Origin: a virus
Reading direction: 5' to 3' (one strand)
IMG/VR virus record: IMGVR_UViG_3300020188_000012
Location: 1-49,864 of that record
Length of the DNA: 49,864 nt
The translations under genes were made by a program, and so were the position numbers. Shown in pieces: positions 23,064 through 30,048 of this stretch; position 1 is the first letter of the stretch; each line of letters opens with the position of its first letter. The notes below the pieces were generated by a model. It searched no databases. It was not told where the DNA came from and saw only the letters and a program-made list of their open reading frames with translations.

Positions 23064-24032
23064 ATGAAATCATTAATTTATGGGGTATTTACCCTACTAC
23101 TATGCATGTCTTCAGTTCATGCATCAACACCCGCAAAATTTATTATCGACACTGGACCCCTTGGAGTCCACAGTTGGTTTCTGAAAGGCATCAAAGACGG
23201 TGCATTTTCTAAACGTGGACTAGATATTGAATTTGTAGGAAAGGGTCCAGGCAGTTATAAATCTGGTCTGACGCTCGCAACTGGAAGAGCAGATATTGGA
23301 TATCATGACTATAGTGGTGTAGTTCTTGCTAATAGTAAATCAGATGACCCTAAAGTTTTAGCAATCTTTGTCGTTGATGACAAGTTACAAAATGCAGTAC
23401 TTACACTTAAATCATCAGGTATTAAGACATTCGATGATTTAAATGGACGTAAACTTGGTAGTCATCCCACTAGTTTTACCAACAAGGCACTTTCTACTGT
23501 AACATCTGCCAAATGGGTGGATGTTCCTACACACATGCCTGCCCGTGTCCCTGCACTTATTTCTGGACATGTTGATGCTATCGGTGGGTTTCCGACATCT
23601 GTTCTTTTCAATCTGGAAAAGGCAGGGGTTGGTGTTGACGAGTTAAACATCCTTAAACTTAGTGACCACTTTCCAATGGCAGTAAGTCGAGTAATTTCTG
23701 TAAATGCAGATTGGGCATCAGAAAACCCACAAGCAGTGAAAGTTCTTCGTGAAGTGTCACGAGAACTGTTAAATGATTTTATTAAAAATCCTGCGGCAAG
23801 TGTGTCTGCATTGGAAGGTCCAATTGTATCCACAGATAAAAAAGTGAACACTGAAATCAGAAGGGCTCAATACGGTATTGACGAACTTGTTATGACACCA
23901 TTTGTACAGAAGAATGGAATTAGTAATGCTGGTGCGGTTAGTCCTCGTTTAAGTGAATATACAAATCTACTAGTGGAAAAATTGAATTTACCAACTCGTC
24001 ATCCAGACAACAAGTATTTTGTTCTAGATTAA
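23064..24032 (+). CDS. ABC-transporter periplasmic substrate-binding protein (NMT1/ThiY-SsuA-TauA type)
   Basis: The 322-aa product starts with a clear signal peptide (MKSLIYGVFTLLLCMSSVHA, cleavage after A20), so it should act in the periplasm of an infected Gram-negative cell. The mature part follows the NMT1/THI5-like binding-protein family: GVHSWFLKGIKDGAFSKRGL, GRADIGYHDY, AVLTLKSSGIKTFDDLNGRK and LISGHVDAIGGFP. Relatives bind thiamin precursors, taurine, alkanesulfonates, nitrate or riboflavin; the ligand cannot be read from sequence. The start has AAAGGAG 7 nt upstream. Its stop shares one base with the permease start (TAATG). A phage-borne importer subunit of this type is unusual, phosphate-binding PstS being the familiar phage case. 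Confidence 0.88.
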   Translation: MKSLIYGVFTLLLCMSSVHASTPAKFIIDTGPLGVHSWFLKGIKDGAFSKRGLDIEFVGKGPGSYKSGLTLATGRADIGYHDYSGVVLANSKSDDPKVLAIFVVDDKLQNAVLTLKSSGIKTFDDLNGRKLGSHPTSFTNKALSTVTSAKWVDVPTHMPARVPALISGHVDAIGGFPTSVLFNLEKAGVGVDELNILKLSDHFPMAVSRVISVNADWASENPQAVKVLREVSRELLNDFIKNPAASVSALEGPIVSTDKKVNTEIRRAQYGIDELVMTPFVQKNGISNAGAVSPRLSEYTNLLVEKLNLPTRHPDNKYFVLD

Positions 24033-24766
24033 TGAAACACACATTTGTAACTATTTCTGTAGTTGTACTAACATGGGAACTATTGATAAAGGGTGGTTAT
24101 ATTCCTGGCTTATGGGATATAACCACCACCTTCTTTGCGTTATCAGTTGATCCTAATTTTCTTTATAACCTATGGATTAGTTTGTTGAGACTCGTTGTAG
24201 GTTGGTCAATTGGAATGTTGATTGGAACTACCATCGGCATCTTCATGGGCAGTAACATCCATGTAAAGAAACTTACAATGCCATTGGTCAGTTGTTTGTT
24301 TCCCATTCCAAAAATCGCACTATTACCTCTGTTCATAGTTCTTCTAGGAATAGGGGAATTGAGCAAGATAACAACTATCTTCATTGGTGCGTTCTTTCCA
24401 AGTATATTGAACGCATACAATTCTGTCATAAGAACACCCACCATCTATGTGGAAGCATCTCGTTCTTGTGGTGCGGGTTATTGGCCCACTTTGCGGAAAA
24501 TAGTTTTACCATATAGTATGCCGACGATAATCGCAGGATTTAGGACAAGCGGTAGTTTGTCATTGGTTTTGTTGGTTGCAGCAGAAATGTTAGGTGCAAA
24601 ATATGGTTTGGGAAACTGGATATTCATGACCGGCGGAGAAATGGATTTTGCAGAAATGTTTGCTGGAATAATCTGGCTCAGTCTAATTGGTTTAGGAATT
24701 GGTTGGGGTACAGAGTTTTTGAAACGTAGATTTTGTAATTGGAGCACATATGGTGAGGGTGTTTGA
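24032..24766 (+). CDS. ABC-transporter permease (SsuC/TauC/ThiX type)
   Basis: The 244-aa inner-membrane protein has about six hydrophobic segments and the binding-protein-dependent permease domain. The EAA loop, which contacts the ATPase, is intact: YVEASRSCGAGYWPTLRKIV followed by LPYSMPTIIAGFR, matching E-A-A-x-x-x-G-A-x-x-x-x-x-x-x-x-V-L-P. AEMLGAKYGLG and WGTEFLKRR near the end are also typical. It is coupled to the binding-protein gene by TAATG. No ATP-binding subunit gene is in the window, so it would need a host ATPase. Its stop TGA directly abuts the gp17 stop on the other strand with no gap. Confidence 0.9.
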   Translation: MKHTFVTISVVVLTWELLIKGGYIPGLWDITTTFFALSVDPNFLYNLWISLLRLVVGWSIGMLIGTTIGIFMGSNIHVKKLTMPLVSCLFPIPKIALLPLFIVLLGIGELSKITTIFIGAFFPSILNAYNSVIRTPTIYVEASRSCGAGYWPTLRKIVLPYSMPTIIAGFRTSGSLSLVLLVAAEMLGAKYGLGNWIFMTGGEMDFAEMFAGIIWLSLIGLGIGWGTEFLKRRFCNWSTYGEGV

Positions 24767-26410
24767 TTACCAATCACTCTCATAGTTTCTGACAATAGGT
24801 GACCAACGAGTTCCATACTCGTCAACCATCTCACCAATATTCTCGTCTTCTAGTCCTGTGACTACAAAACCAAACGGAGCCATATCCTGTTCTAGTGCGT
24901 CCTGTTGTTCTCGCATCATAGTTCTACGAATGTCATTATCAGTGAGTTCTTTGAAGTACTGTTGGTCTGTCATCCATGCAAAGATGAACAGACATGCAAC
25001 CAAGTCATCGTTACATCCATCGTCTGCTTCATGGGAGTGTCCCTTTACGATGAATGTAGACAGTTCGTTGATACAGTCGTAATCTTCTATGATGAGTTTA
25101 TTATCCTCTACCAACTGTTTTAGGTTTGAACACCCAATCTTCTTGACTGCCTTGGTTGTTCTCACACCCAACTGAGCCCTACCACCAGAGAACCCACCAC
25201 CAAGAACCTGTCCTGCTCGTCCACGCATGGATGCCATAACTAGGTTATCATACTCTAGGTCAAACTGCATTGCGTTTGCGACCTGTTCACCAATGTCATT
25301 GACCTCAATCAATACGAATGCTTGATTGTATGCCCTTGCAACATCGTATATCTTTGAGGGAAAGATAAGAGGTTTCAGTTCGTTGTCTCTAAACTTTGCA
25401 ACCAACTTGTATGGCATCTGAGTTACATCAAACACACAGAATGCAGAATAGTCGTTTGCAGTACCTCTAGAAACGTCAGCAGTGAGGACGTAGGTGTGTC
25501 CTTGTTGTGGGGGTATGTGAACATCCAACCCTGCATTAGATTGTTTAGGTTCTCTATAAGTCATCACACGAAGTTTGGATGGTGAGATAAGTGTGTCAAT
25601 AGAACCAAGAAACTCACACTCAAACTCTGTGTTGAACTGCGCCTCTGACGTATTCTTGATTGTCTCTGCCTTCCATGCCTCGTCTCTACCAGGCACTTCT
25701 GACCAGTGAACCTCAATAGGAACGTATGTGTTACGTCCCTCTTCTGCATCCACCCACAACTTGTAGAACATATTCATACCGTGTGGTGTAGAAACAATCA
25801 TTACCTTCGTTGATTTACCTGATGAAATTGTGGGGTACACAGAGGAAAAGAACTGCTCAGCAACGTTGGCCGGAACATAAGCAAATTCATCAAGAAATAT
25901 GATGTTATAAGACCCACCACGCACAGCACTAGCACTAGTAGATGAAGCGAGTATCTTTGAACCATTTTCCAACTCCAAGGAACCTTTGTTCCATGCCATA
26001 ACACCTTGTTGCAACCATTTGGGCAAATGTTCGTATGCCAACTGCAAACGACCAAGAAGGTCACGAGCAGTTGCGGCCTTGTTCGCAAGGATTGCAACGT
26101 TCACACTATCGTTAAACAGAACGTAATGTAAAAGGTATGAGATAATTGTTGTGGACTTACCAGACTGTCTAGGAAGTTTGCAGATGGTAAAACGATTACT
26201 ATGGAAGGTTCCCACCATCTCCTTCTGAAAATCATACATCTTAAACGGTACAAGTCCCTCGTCAAGAGAAACAATCCTGACGTAGTTCTGAATGAAGTAC
26301 AGGGGGTCTTCCATGCACCTCTGATATTCTTGGAGTTCTTCTTTCGTCCAAGACTGTGCAACGTTAGCTCGTTTGAGGTTTGGGTTTCCTAGATAGACTT
26401 GTTCAGTCAT
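24767..26410 (-). CDS. 17: Terminase large subunit gp17
   Basis: ATPase and nuclease that packages DNA into the prohead. The 547-aa product has Walker A RQSGKST (81-87), Walker B NIIFLDEFAYV, the coupling motif STPHGMN, and in the nuclease domain TADVSRG, LIEVNDIGEQ and the C-terminal DDLVACL with catalytic Asp residues. It lies downstream of gp16 as in T4, but separated from it by three cargo genes. The ATG overlaps the stop of the 58-aa gene as ATGA. It converges with the plus-strand ABC permease gene with no intergenic base. Confidence 0.97.
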   Translation of the reverse strand: MTEQVYLGNPNLKRANVAQSWTKEELQEYQRCMEDPLYFIQNYVRIVSLDEGLVPFKMYDFQKEMVGTFHSNRFTICKLPRQSGKSTTIISYLLHYVLFNDSVNVAILANKAATARDLLGRLQLAYEHLPKWLQQGVMAWNKGSLELENGSKILASSTSASAVRGGSYNIIFLDEFAYVPANVAEQFFSSVYPTISSGKSTKVMIVSTPHGMNMFYKLWVDAEEGRNTYVPIEVHWSEVPGRDEAWKAETIKNTSEAQFNTEFECEFLGSIDTLISPSKLRVMTYREPKQSNAGLDVHIPPQQGHTYVLTADVSRGTANDYSAFCVFDVTQMPYKLVAKFRDNELKPLIFPSKIYDVARAYNQAFVLIEVNDIGEQVANAMQFDLEYDNLVMASMRGRAGQVLGGGFSGGRAQLGVRTTKAVKKIGCSNLKQLVEDNKLIIEDYDCINELSTFIVKGHSHEADDGCNDDLVACLFIFAWMTDQQYFKELTDNDIRRTMMREQQDALEQDMAPFGFVVTGLEDENIGEMVDEYGTRWSPIVRNYESDW

Positions 26411-26583
26411 TGTCTACTTTTCCAAAAATGCGTTCCGTAGTAATGATCTTTTGTATACGGTGTTTTTCTATTGTACCCCTGATTTGCCTTGTAAATTTTT
26501 GTTCCATCGTCATCATATTCCCAGACTCTTTCATCGGGATTATGACTCTGTATTGGACCTTCTTTTATATCATCTTTTTTCAT
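26407..26583 (-). CDS. Small protein, 58 aa, unknown function
   Basis: Translation from ATG 26583 gives MKKDDIKEGPIQSHNPDERV and a charged, Tyr-rich remainder ending HFWKSRQ. There is no recognised motif. The longer ORF is rejected because the late box TATAAATA followed by GAAAC lies just upstream of this ATG, predicting a leaderless mRNA. The stop overlaps the gp17 start by ATGA, so it probably sets gp17 translation. It is too short and unlike gp16 to be the small terminase, which is encoded at 28222-28647. Confidence 0.6.
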   Translation of the reverse strand: MKKDDIKEGPIQSHNPDERVWEYDDDGTKIYKANQGYNRKTPYTKDHYYGTHFWKSRQ

Positions 26584-26587
26584 GTTT

Positions 26588-27589
26588 CTATTTATATCTA
26601 ACAAATGTGCCGTCCTCATATACAATACTATTAAGAACATAATGACCTTGATCAACACCTAGATATCGTGATTGTTTCTTATATACTAAAGGAAAAGAAC
26701 TCTCTTTTTGTTTTGTGTTTAGATATTCCTCATTTTTATCATAGTCATATATGTATTTTTTCATTGGCCACTTATATGTTCCATAGTCACCATTATGTCC
26801 AGCATATGGATTAGATAAAGACCACTGTTCAAAATAGTCTGTGTAGAAAAATGCACGCTCTAGGTGGTGTGTAGAGGGGTCTTTTAAAAATCTTAGTGAG
26901 TGATGTCTTGTAGACAAATCATCTATACTTCTAGCAAGCCACCAAAGTAACTCCCAACATGTCTCTGGCACATATGGAGATGTATCAATATATTTCTCAA
27001 TAGTGTTTAAAATATCAGAGTCTTTTATAATATTAATCCAATCACTATCTTTAATCTTAAAGAATTCTTCCATAGACATTGTTGATGATATTGCAAGAAA
27101 TAATTCGTCTCCACCGTTACCATTCACATTAATTGATTGTCCATTCCACAACTCAATATTATCGTAGATATAGTTCTTATGAGAATGCCACTGTAAATTA
27201 ATTTTCTTATTCACCAACAAATCATAAAAACGTGGATTTTCTTGCACACTGTTTGTTGATAGATAAACTGTAAGACTTGTATCCAACCTTCTAGTTTTCA
27301 ATAGACTTACCAATGCACATGTGCTGTCTATACCACCAGACCACCATAATCGTATTGGTTTACCAATATCCCATAATTCTACAGCCCTGCGATTAGTCAA
27401 CTCTTCAAATGTACCTACAGGTTTTGGTGAGATATTATCTGGTAATGGGTTCTCTACCAAATCTAGTTGATTATCAAACCCATGTCTAAAACGTGGAGAG
27501 TGTAAACCAAAACTAGTTGCTAATTTATACTCATCTCTTGCACTTATTTCTGGAAAAGAATTTAGATGATAATATATAATCTTACTCAC
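26588..27589 (-). CDS. Asparagine-synthetase-like PP-loop protein without glutaminase domain
   Basis: The 333-aa product carries an ATP-pyrophosphatase loop, WWSGGIDSTCALVSLL, and NGNGGDELFLA, the G-x-G-G-D-E-L-F motif of asparagine-synthetase-type synthetase domains. The N-terminal Ntn glutaminase domain is missing, so it would use free ammonia or an amine nucleophile, or act on another acyl-adenylate. The product is unknown. The start is GTG at 27589, overlapping the DUF924 stop by 8 nt with no ATG alternative. The last codons TAT AAA TAG double as the late promoter of the next unit, giving a protein ending in RYK. Confidence 0.75.
   Translation of the reverse strand: MSKIIYYHLNSFPEISARDEYKLATSFGLHSPRFRHGFDNQLDLVENPLPDNISPKPVGTFEELTNRRAVELWDIGKPIRLWWSGGIDSTCALVSLLKTRRLDTSLTVYLSTNSVQENPRFYDLLVNKKINLQWHSHKNYIYDNIELWNGQSINVNGNGGDELFLAISSTMSMEEFFKIKDSDWINIIKDSDILNTIEKYIDTSPYVPETCWELLWWLARSIDDLSTRHHSLRFLKDPSTHHLERAFFYTDYFEQWSLSNPYAGHNGDYGTYKWPMKKYIYDYDKNEEYLNTKQKESSFPLVYKKQSRYLGVDQGHYVLNSIVYEDGTFVRYK
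26589..26596 (-). promoter_or_regulatory. T4-type late promoter embedded in a stop codon
   Basis: A perfect TATAAATA; with the next G it is read by the upstream PP-loop gene as Tyr-Lys-stop (TAT AAA TAG). After GAAAC comes the ATG at 26583, so the predicted mRNA for the 58-aa protein and gp17 is leaderless. Confidence 0.75.
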
Positions 27590-27605
27590 TTTTCCCCCTC
27601 AACAT
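27580..27605. repeat. Direct repeat, left copy, flanking the DUF924 gene
   Basis: A 26-bp stretch matching 28220-28245 at 24 positions, with a perfect 14-nt core AAAAGTGAGTAAGA (minus strand). It covers the end of the DUF924 gene and the GTG start of the PP-loop gene. Confidence 0.8.
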
Positions 27606-28229
27606 ATCAACAATCTCTGCTTCGTCCTTGGTCATACCCCAAGTCGGCGGGATTTTGAGATACTCTTCTTCTTCCGCCGTGTTCTCTCTTCCCAGAACCT
27701 TGTTGCGATGGGGGAACCGGCCGAACCGGGCGATTACATCACGGTGATCAATCGATGAGGCAAGCGACTTTTCGTCGTCAAACGCTTTGTATTTTTCAAC
27801 CGCAATGTCCTGATCGCTCAGTTTCTCGCTATGTACCAGCGGCAGGTAAAAGAATTTGCGCGCCTCGAGACTTATAGCAGCATCGAAGTCCTGCGCGAGG
27901 GCGTGATGCGACAAATTGCAGGCTTTGGCATCCGTGTGAAACGCCTTGCCGGTGCCTCGATAGATATTGCGCGGGAACTGGTCGAGTGAAATTACCAGTG
28001 CCAAGCATTCCGAGGGTGTTTCTTTCAGATGGTCCAACTCACCCGCAGCAGCACATTCATGCACGGAGGCAAACCGGGCGATCAATTCTGCATCGAATTC
28101 GGGCGTAGATTTAAACCAGATACGTCGTTTTTTCACACTCTCAGACATATCGGATGTGCCGAACCAGAACTTCAGGATGTCTTTGGCAATGGAGTCCATT
28201 AGGTCTTTGGTGTAGTTATTCTTACTCAC
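27582..28229 (-). CDS. DUF924 family protein
   Basis: The 215-aa product belongs to DUF924, a soluble helical family of bacteria with no established function. Recognisable parts are ILKFWFG near the start, WFKSTPEFDAELIARFA, ALVISLDQFPRNIYRGTGKAF (the family core) and VIARFGRFPHRN. By eye its G+C is about one half, while neighbouring genes are about one third. A 26-bp direct repeat flanks it, so it looks like a recent gain from a bacterium. The phage-side start is GTG 28229, overlapping the gp16 stop; ATG 28199 (MDSIAKDILK) probably was the original bacterial start, and the ten codons before it are AT-rich like the phage. Confidence 0.88.
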   Translation of the reverse strand: MSKNNYTKDLMDSIAKDILKFWFGTSDMSESVKKRRIWFKSTPEFDAELIARFASVHECAAAGELDHLKETPSECLALVISLDQFPRNIYRGTGKAFHTDAKACNLSHHALAQDFDAAISLEARKFFYLPLVHSEKLSDQDIAVEKYKAFDDEKSLASSIDHRDVIARFGRFPHRNKVLGRENTAEEEEYLKIPPTWGMTKDEAEIVDMLRGKSE

Positions 28230-28245
28230 TTTTACCCTTCAACAT
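28220..28245. repeat. Direct repeat, right copy, flanking the DUF924 gene
   Basis: Partner of 27580-27605, 640 bp away. It covers the gp16 C-terminus (MLKGKSE, against MLRGKSE in DUF924) and the GTG start of the DUF924 gene. Removing one copy plus the DUF924 gene would restore a gp16 stop overlapping the PP-loop start in the same way. Confidence 0.8.
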
Positions 28246-28647
28246 TTTTTGTAACTCAGCGGTGCTACCAACAAACAATGCATTAGTTACACTCTTAGGT
28301 CCGTGGTCTGGAACCTCTTTGAGTTTCTTCATCTTCTCTTGTAGGTCACCTAGTTTCTCAGTGACCTCTGCAACATTCTTAATTAACTGTCCTGCAACCT
28401 CGTATGCTCTTGGATGCTCACCCTCTCTTGCAAGTTCAAGGATACCCTCAATCGCAGTGGAACCCTGTTCAACCAACCGATAGAAATTCTCTCTTTGGTA
28501 TTTGTAGTCAGCATCAATATCTTCACCACCTTCTATCTCTACTGGATAACGGGAAACATCAGACATTTTAGGCTTTTGGTTTAAAGATGACTCTGGTGGA
28601 ATAACATCCCCAACCACTCCAAGTGCTTTCTCTATTTCATTTACCAT
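28222..28647 (-). CDS. 16: Terminase small subunit gp16
   Basis: Ring-forming regulator that recognises DNA for packaging and stimulates gp17. The 141-aa product has the gp16 layout: an acidic start, DADYKYQRENFYRLVEQG matching the D-D-Y-x-x-x-R-x-N-x motif of T4 gp16, a central coiled coil (PRAYEVAGQLIKNVAEVTEK) and TNALFVGSTAELQKML matching N-A-T-V-F-M-G-S-P-T-E-L. The start has AGAGG upstream. It lies after the asparagine-synthetase-like pair and not directly after gp15 as in T4, so cargo was inserted on both sides. Confidence 0.9.
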   Translation of the reverse strand: MVNEIEKALGVVGDVIPPESSLNQKPKMSDVSRYPVEIEGGEDIDADYKYQRENFYRLVEQGSTAIEGILELAREGEHPRAYEVAGQLIKNVAEVTEKLGDLQEKMKKLKEVPDHGPKSVTNALFVGSTAELQKMLKGKSE

Positions 28648-28662
28648 ATTAATTCCTCTGTA

Positions 28663-28670
28663 TATTTATG
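28663..28670 (-). promoter_or_regulatory. Probable late promoter variant for gp16
   Basis: CATAAATA differs from the late box TATAAATA only in the first base. It lies 16 nt before the gp16 start codon in a short gap, overlapping the last codons of the previous gene; the predicted leader of about 10 nt would include AGAGG, close to the 5' end. Confidence 0.4.
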
Positions 28671-30045
28671 ATGGGGCCCAAGCTTTATATGGAAGTTTTA
28701 TTTCTCTATCGCGTAAATATTTTTTTTGAAAAACTTTGGGTGTTTGATTTTTAATCCATGGCATAACATGCAACCATTCTTGTACGAACTTTTTATCATA
28801 AAATACATTTCTATTCTCCAATCCATAGGCCAATGACAAAGTTTCAAACAGGTCAAGTAAACGTCTTGCTTGTCCTCCATAAAAGTGTTGCCACGGAAAT
28901 ACTGTTGATAAATCCTCTGGCCAGATAGAAAAACCAGCTGGGTTTTTATTCATAATGCCGTTGTACTTCAAAGGATACCCAGCTGGTAACGCTGGATAAT
29001 TATCAAAAATTTCATCTCCTCCGTTTCCAGTAAATATAACTTTACTGTTAAATTCAGAAATACATTTTTCTCTCATTACCCACTGAGCTCGCAGACGTAA
29101 ATTTGCAGACACTAATCTGTTTCTATTATTACTCCATTTGGATTTTGATTTTTTTTCATCCCAATTGGGGGGACAATCGGTGGGGAAGCTTTCTATCTTA
29201 ATATTTTTATTATATGTGTCTGTATATTTAATAATTTGATTCAATGATTCAATATCTTCGTTCCACGGACTTGCTAAACAAGTTACACTGTTAAAATGTT
29301 TTTTATGGTCAGATAAACACAATGCAATAGGTGAACTATCTAAACCACTACTGAGAAGTATAGTTAAATTTTCTGTATAGCGTTTAAGAACTGCTTCTTC
29401 GAAGGAATTGGTAAGATCATCCAAATTATCTTTATACTGATTTAAATCCCATTTATGAAGTTCTGTATTAACTGGTTTCAATATACCAGTTTTTACATTA
29501 TAATTATGATGGCTATTATGTGGAATTCTATAGAATGTGTTATTCCATTCAGTATCGTTGTACATAGCAAACTTGAGATCAAAGGGTTGAGACACGCCGG
29601 GCGGACCAAATCTTCCACCTTTAGGGTCTGTCATTGGAAAAGTACTGAAATAGAAATAATCATCAATTTTATAATAAAATGCTTGTCTTGTACTCCACGG
29701 ATCAGTAAATAAATCTATATTATTAGTTTTCTCATCATAAATTATGAACAAGAATTCGCCATCTAAATATTCTGTAAATTTGTCACCATATTCTAAATAT
29801 TTGTCAATGCAAAAAAAGATACTACTGAATAATGGATGACGATTATAAATTTCTCCAATCAATATATAATACTTGTTATTATGTTTGAAAGGTTGTACAA
29901 CATCTTTTCCAGTAATACTTGATAGGTGGTGTGTTATATAAACACCGTTAACATCTATAGTATTACTAGCATCTGGTCCACCCAACTTCAAATAATCATC
30001 AATTAATATTGAGTTTGGGTTGTTAGTTATTTTGAAAGTAGACAT
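28666..30045 (-). CDS. Asparagine-synthetase-like protein, glutaminase Cys lost (Ser2)
   Basis: The 459-aa product has the two-domain layout of AsnB. The N-terminal Ntn-type domain is recognisable from IGEIYNRHPLF, LDGEFLFIIYD and LFTDPWSTRQAFYY; the synthetase domain has LLSSGLDSSPIAL (PP loop) and FTGNGGDEIFDNY. It begins MSTFKI, so the catalytic Cys2 that AsnB exposes after Met removal is replaced by Ser, and glutamine hydrolysis is doubtful. The neighbouring paralogue begins MCTFKI. It may still form amide or other acyl bonds from ammonia or an amine. The late box ending the upstream gene lies 4 nt before its ATG, so it likely has a near-leaderless mRNA. Confidence 0.82.
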   Translation of the reverse strand: MSTFKITNNPNSILIDDYLKLGGPDASNTIDVNGVYITHHLSSITGKDVVQPFKHNNKYYILIGEIYNRHPLFSSIFFCIDKYLEYGDKFTEYLDGEFLFIIYDEKTNNIDLFTDPWSTRQAFYYKIDDYFYFSTFPMTDPKGGRFGPPGVSQPFDLKFAMYNDTEWNNTFYRIPHNSHHNYNVKTGILKPVNTELHKWDLNQYKDNLDDLTNSFEEAVLKRYTENLTILLSSGLDSSPIALCLSDHKKHFNSVTCLASPWNEDIESLNQIIKYTDTYNKNIKIESFPTDCPPNWDEKKSKSKWSNNRNRLVSANLRLRAQWVMREKCISEFNSKVIFTGNGGDEIFDNYPALPAGYPLKYNGIMNKNPAGFSIWPEDLSTVFPWQHFYGGQARRLLDLFETLSLAYGLENRNVFYDKKFVQEWLHVMPWIKNQTPKVFQKKYLRDREIKLPYKAWAPS

Positions 30046-30048
30046 AAT

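Noticed and set aside
23064-23126. ABC binding protein as a lipoprotein
   Set aside because: The Cys in the leader (LLLCM) lacks the small residue needed before Cys in a lipobox; VHA at residue 20 fits ordinary signal peptidase I cleavage.
26407-26583. The 58-aa gene as gp16, because it is next to gp17
   Set aside because: It is too short and unlike gp16; the gene at 28222-28647 has the gp16 motifs.
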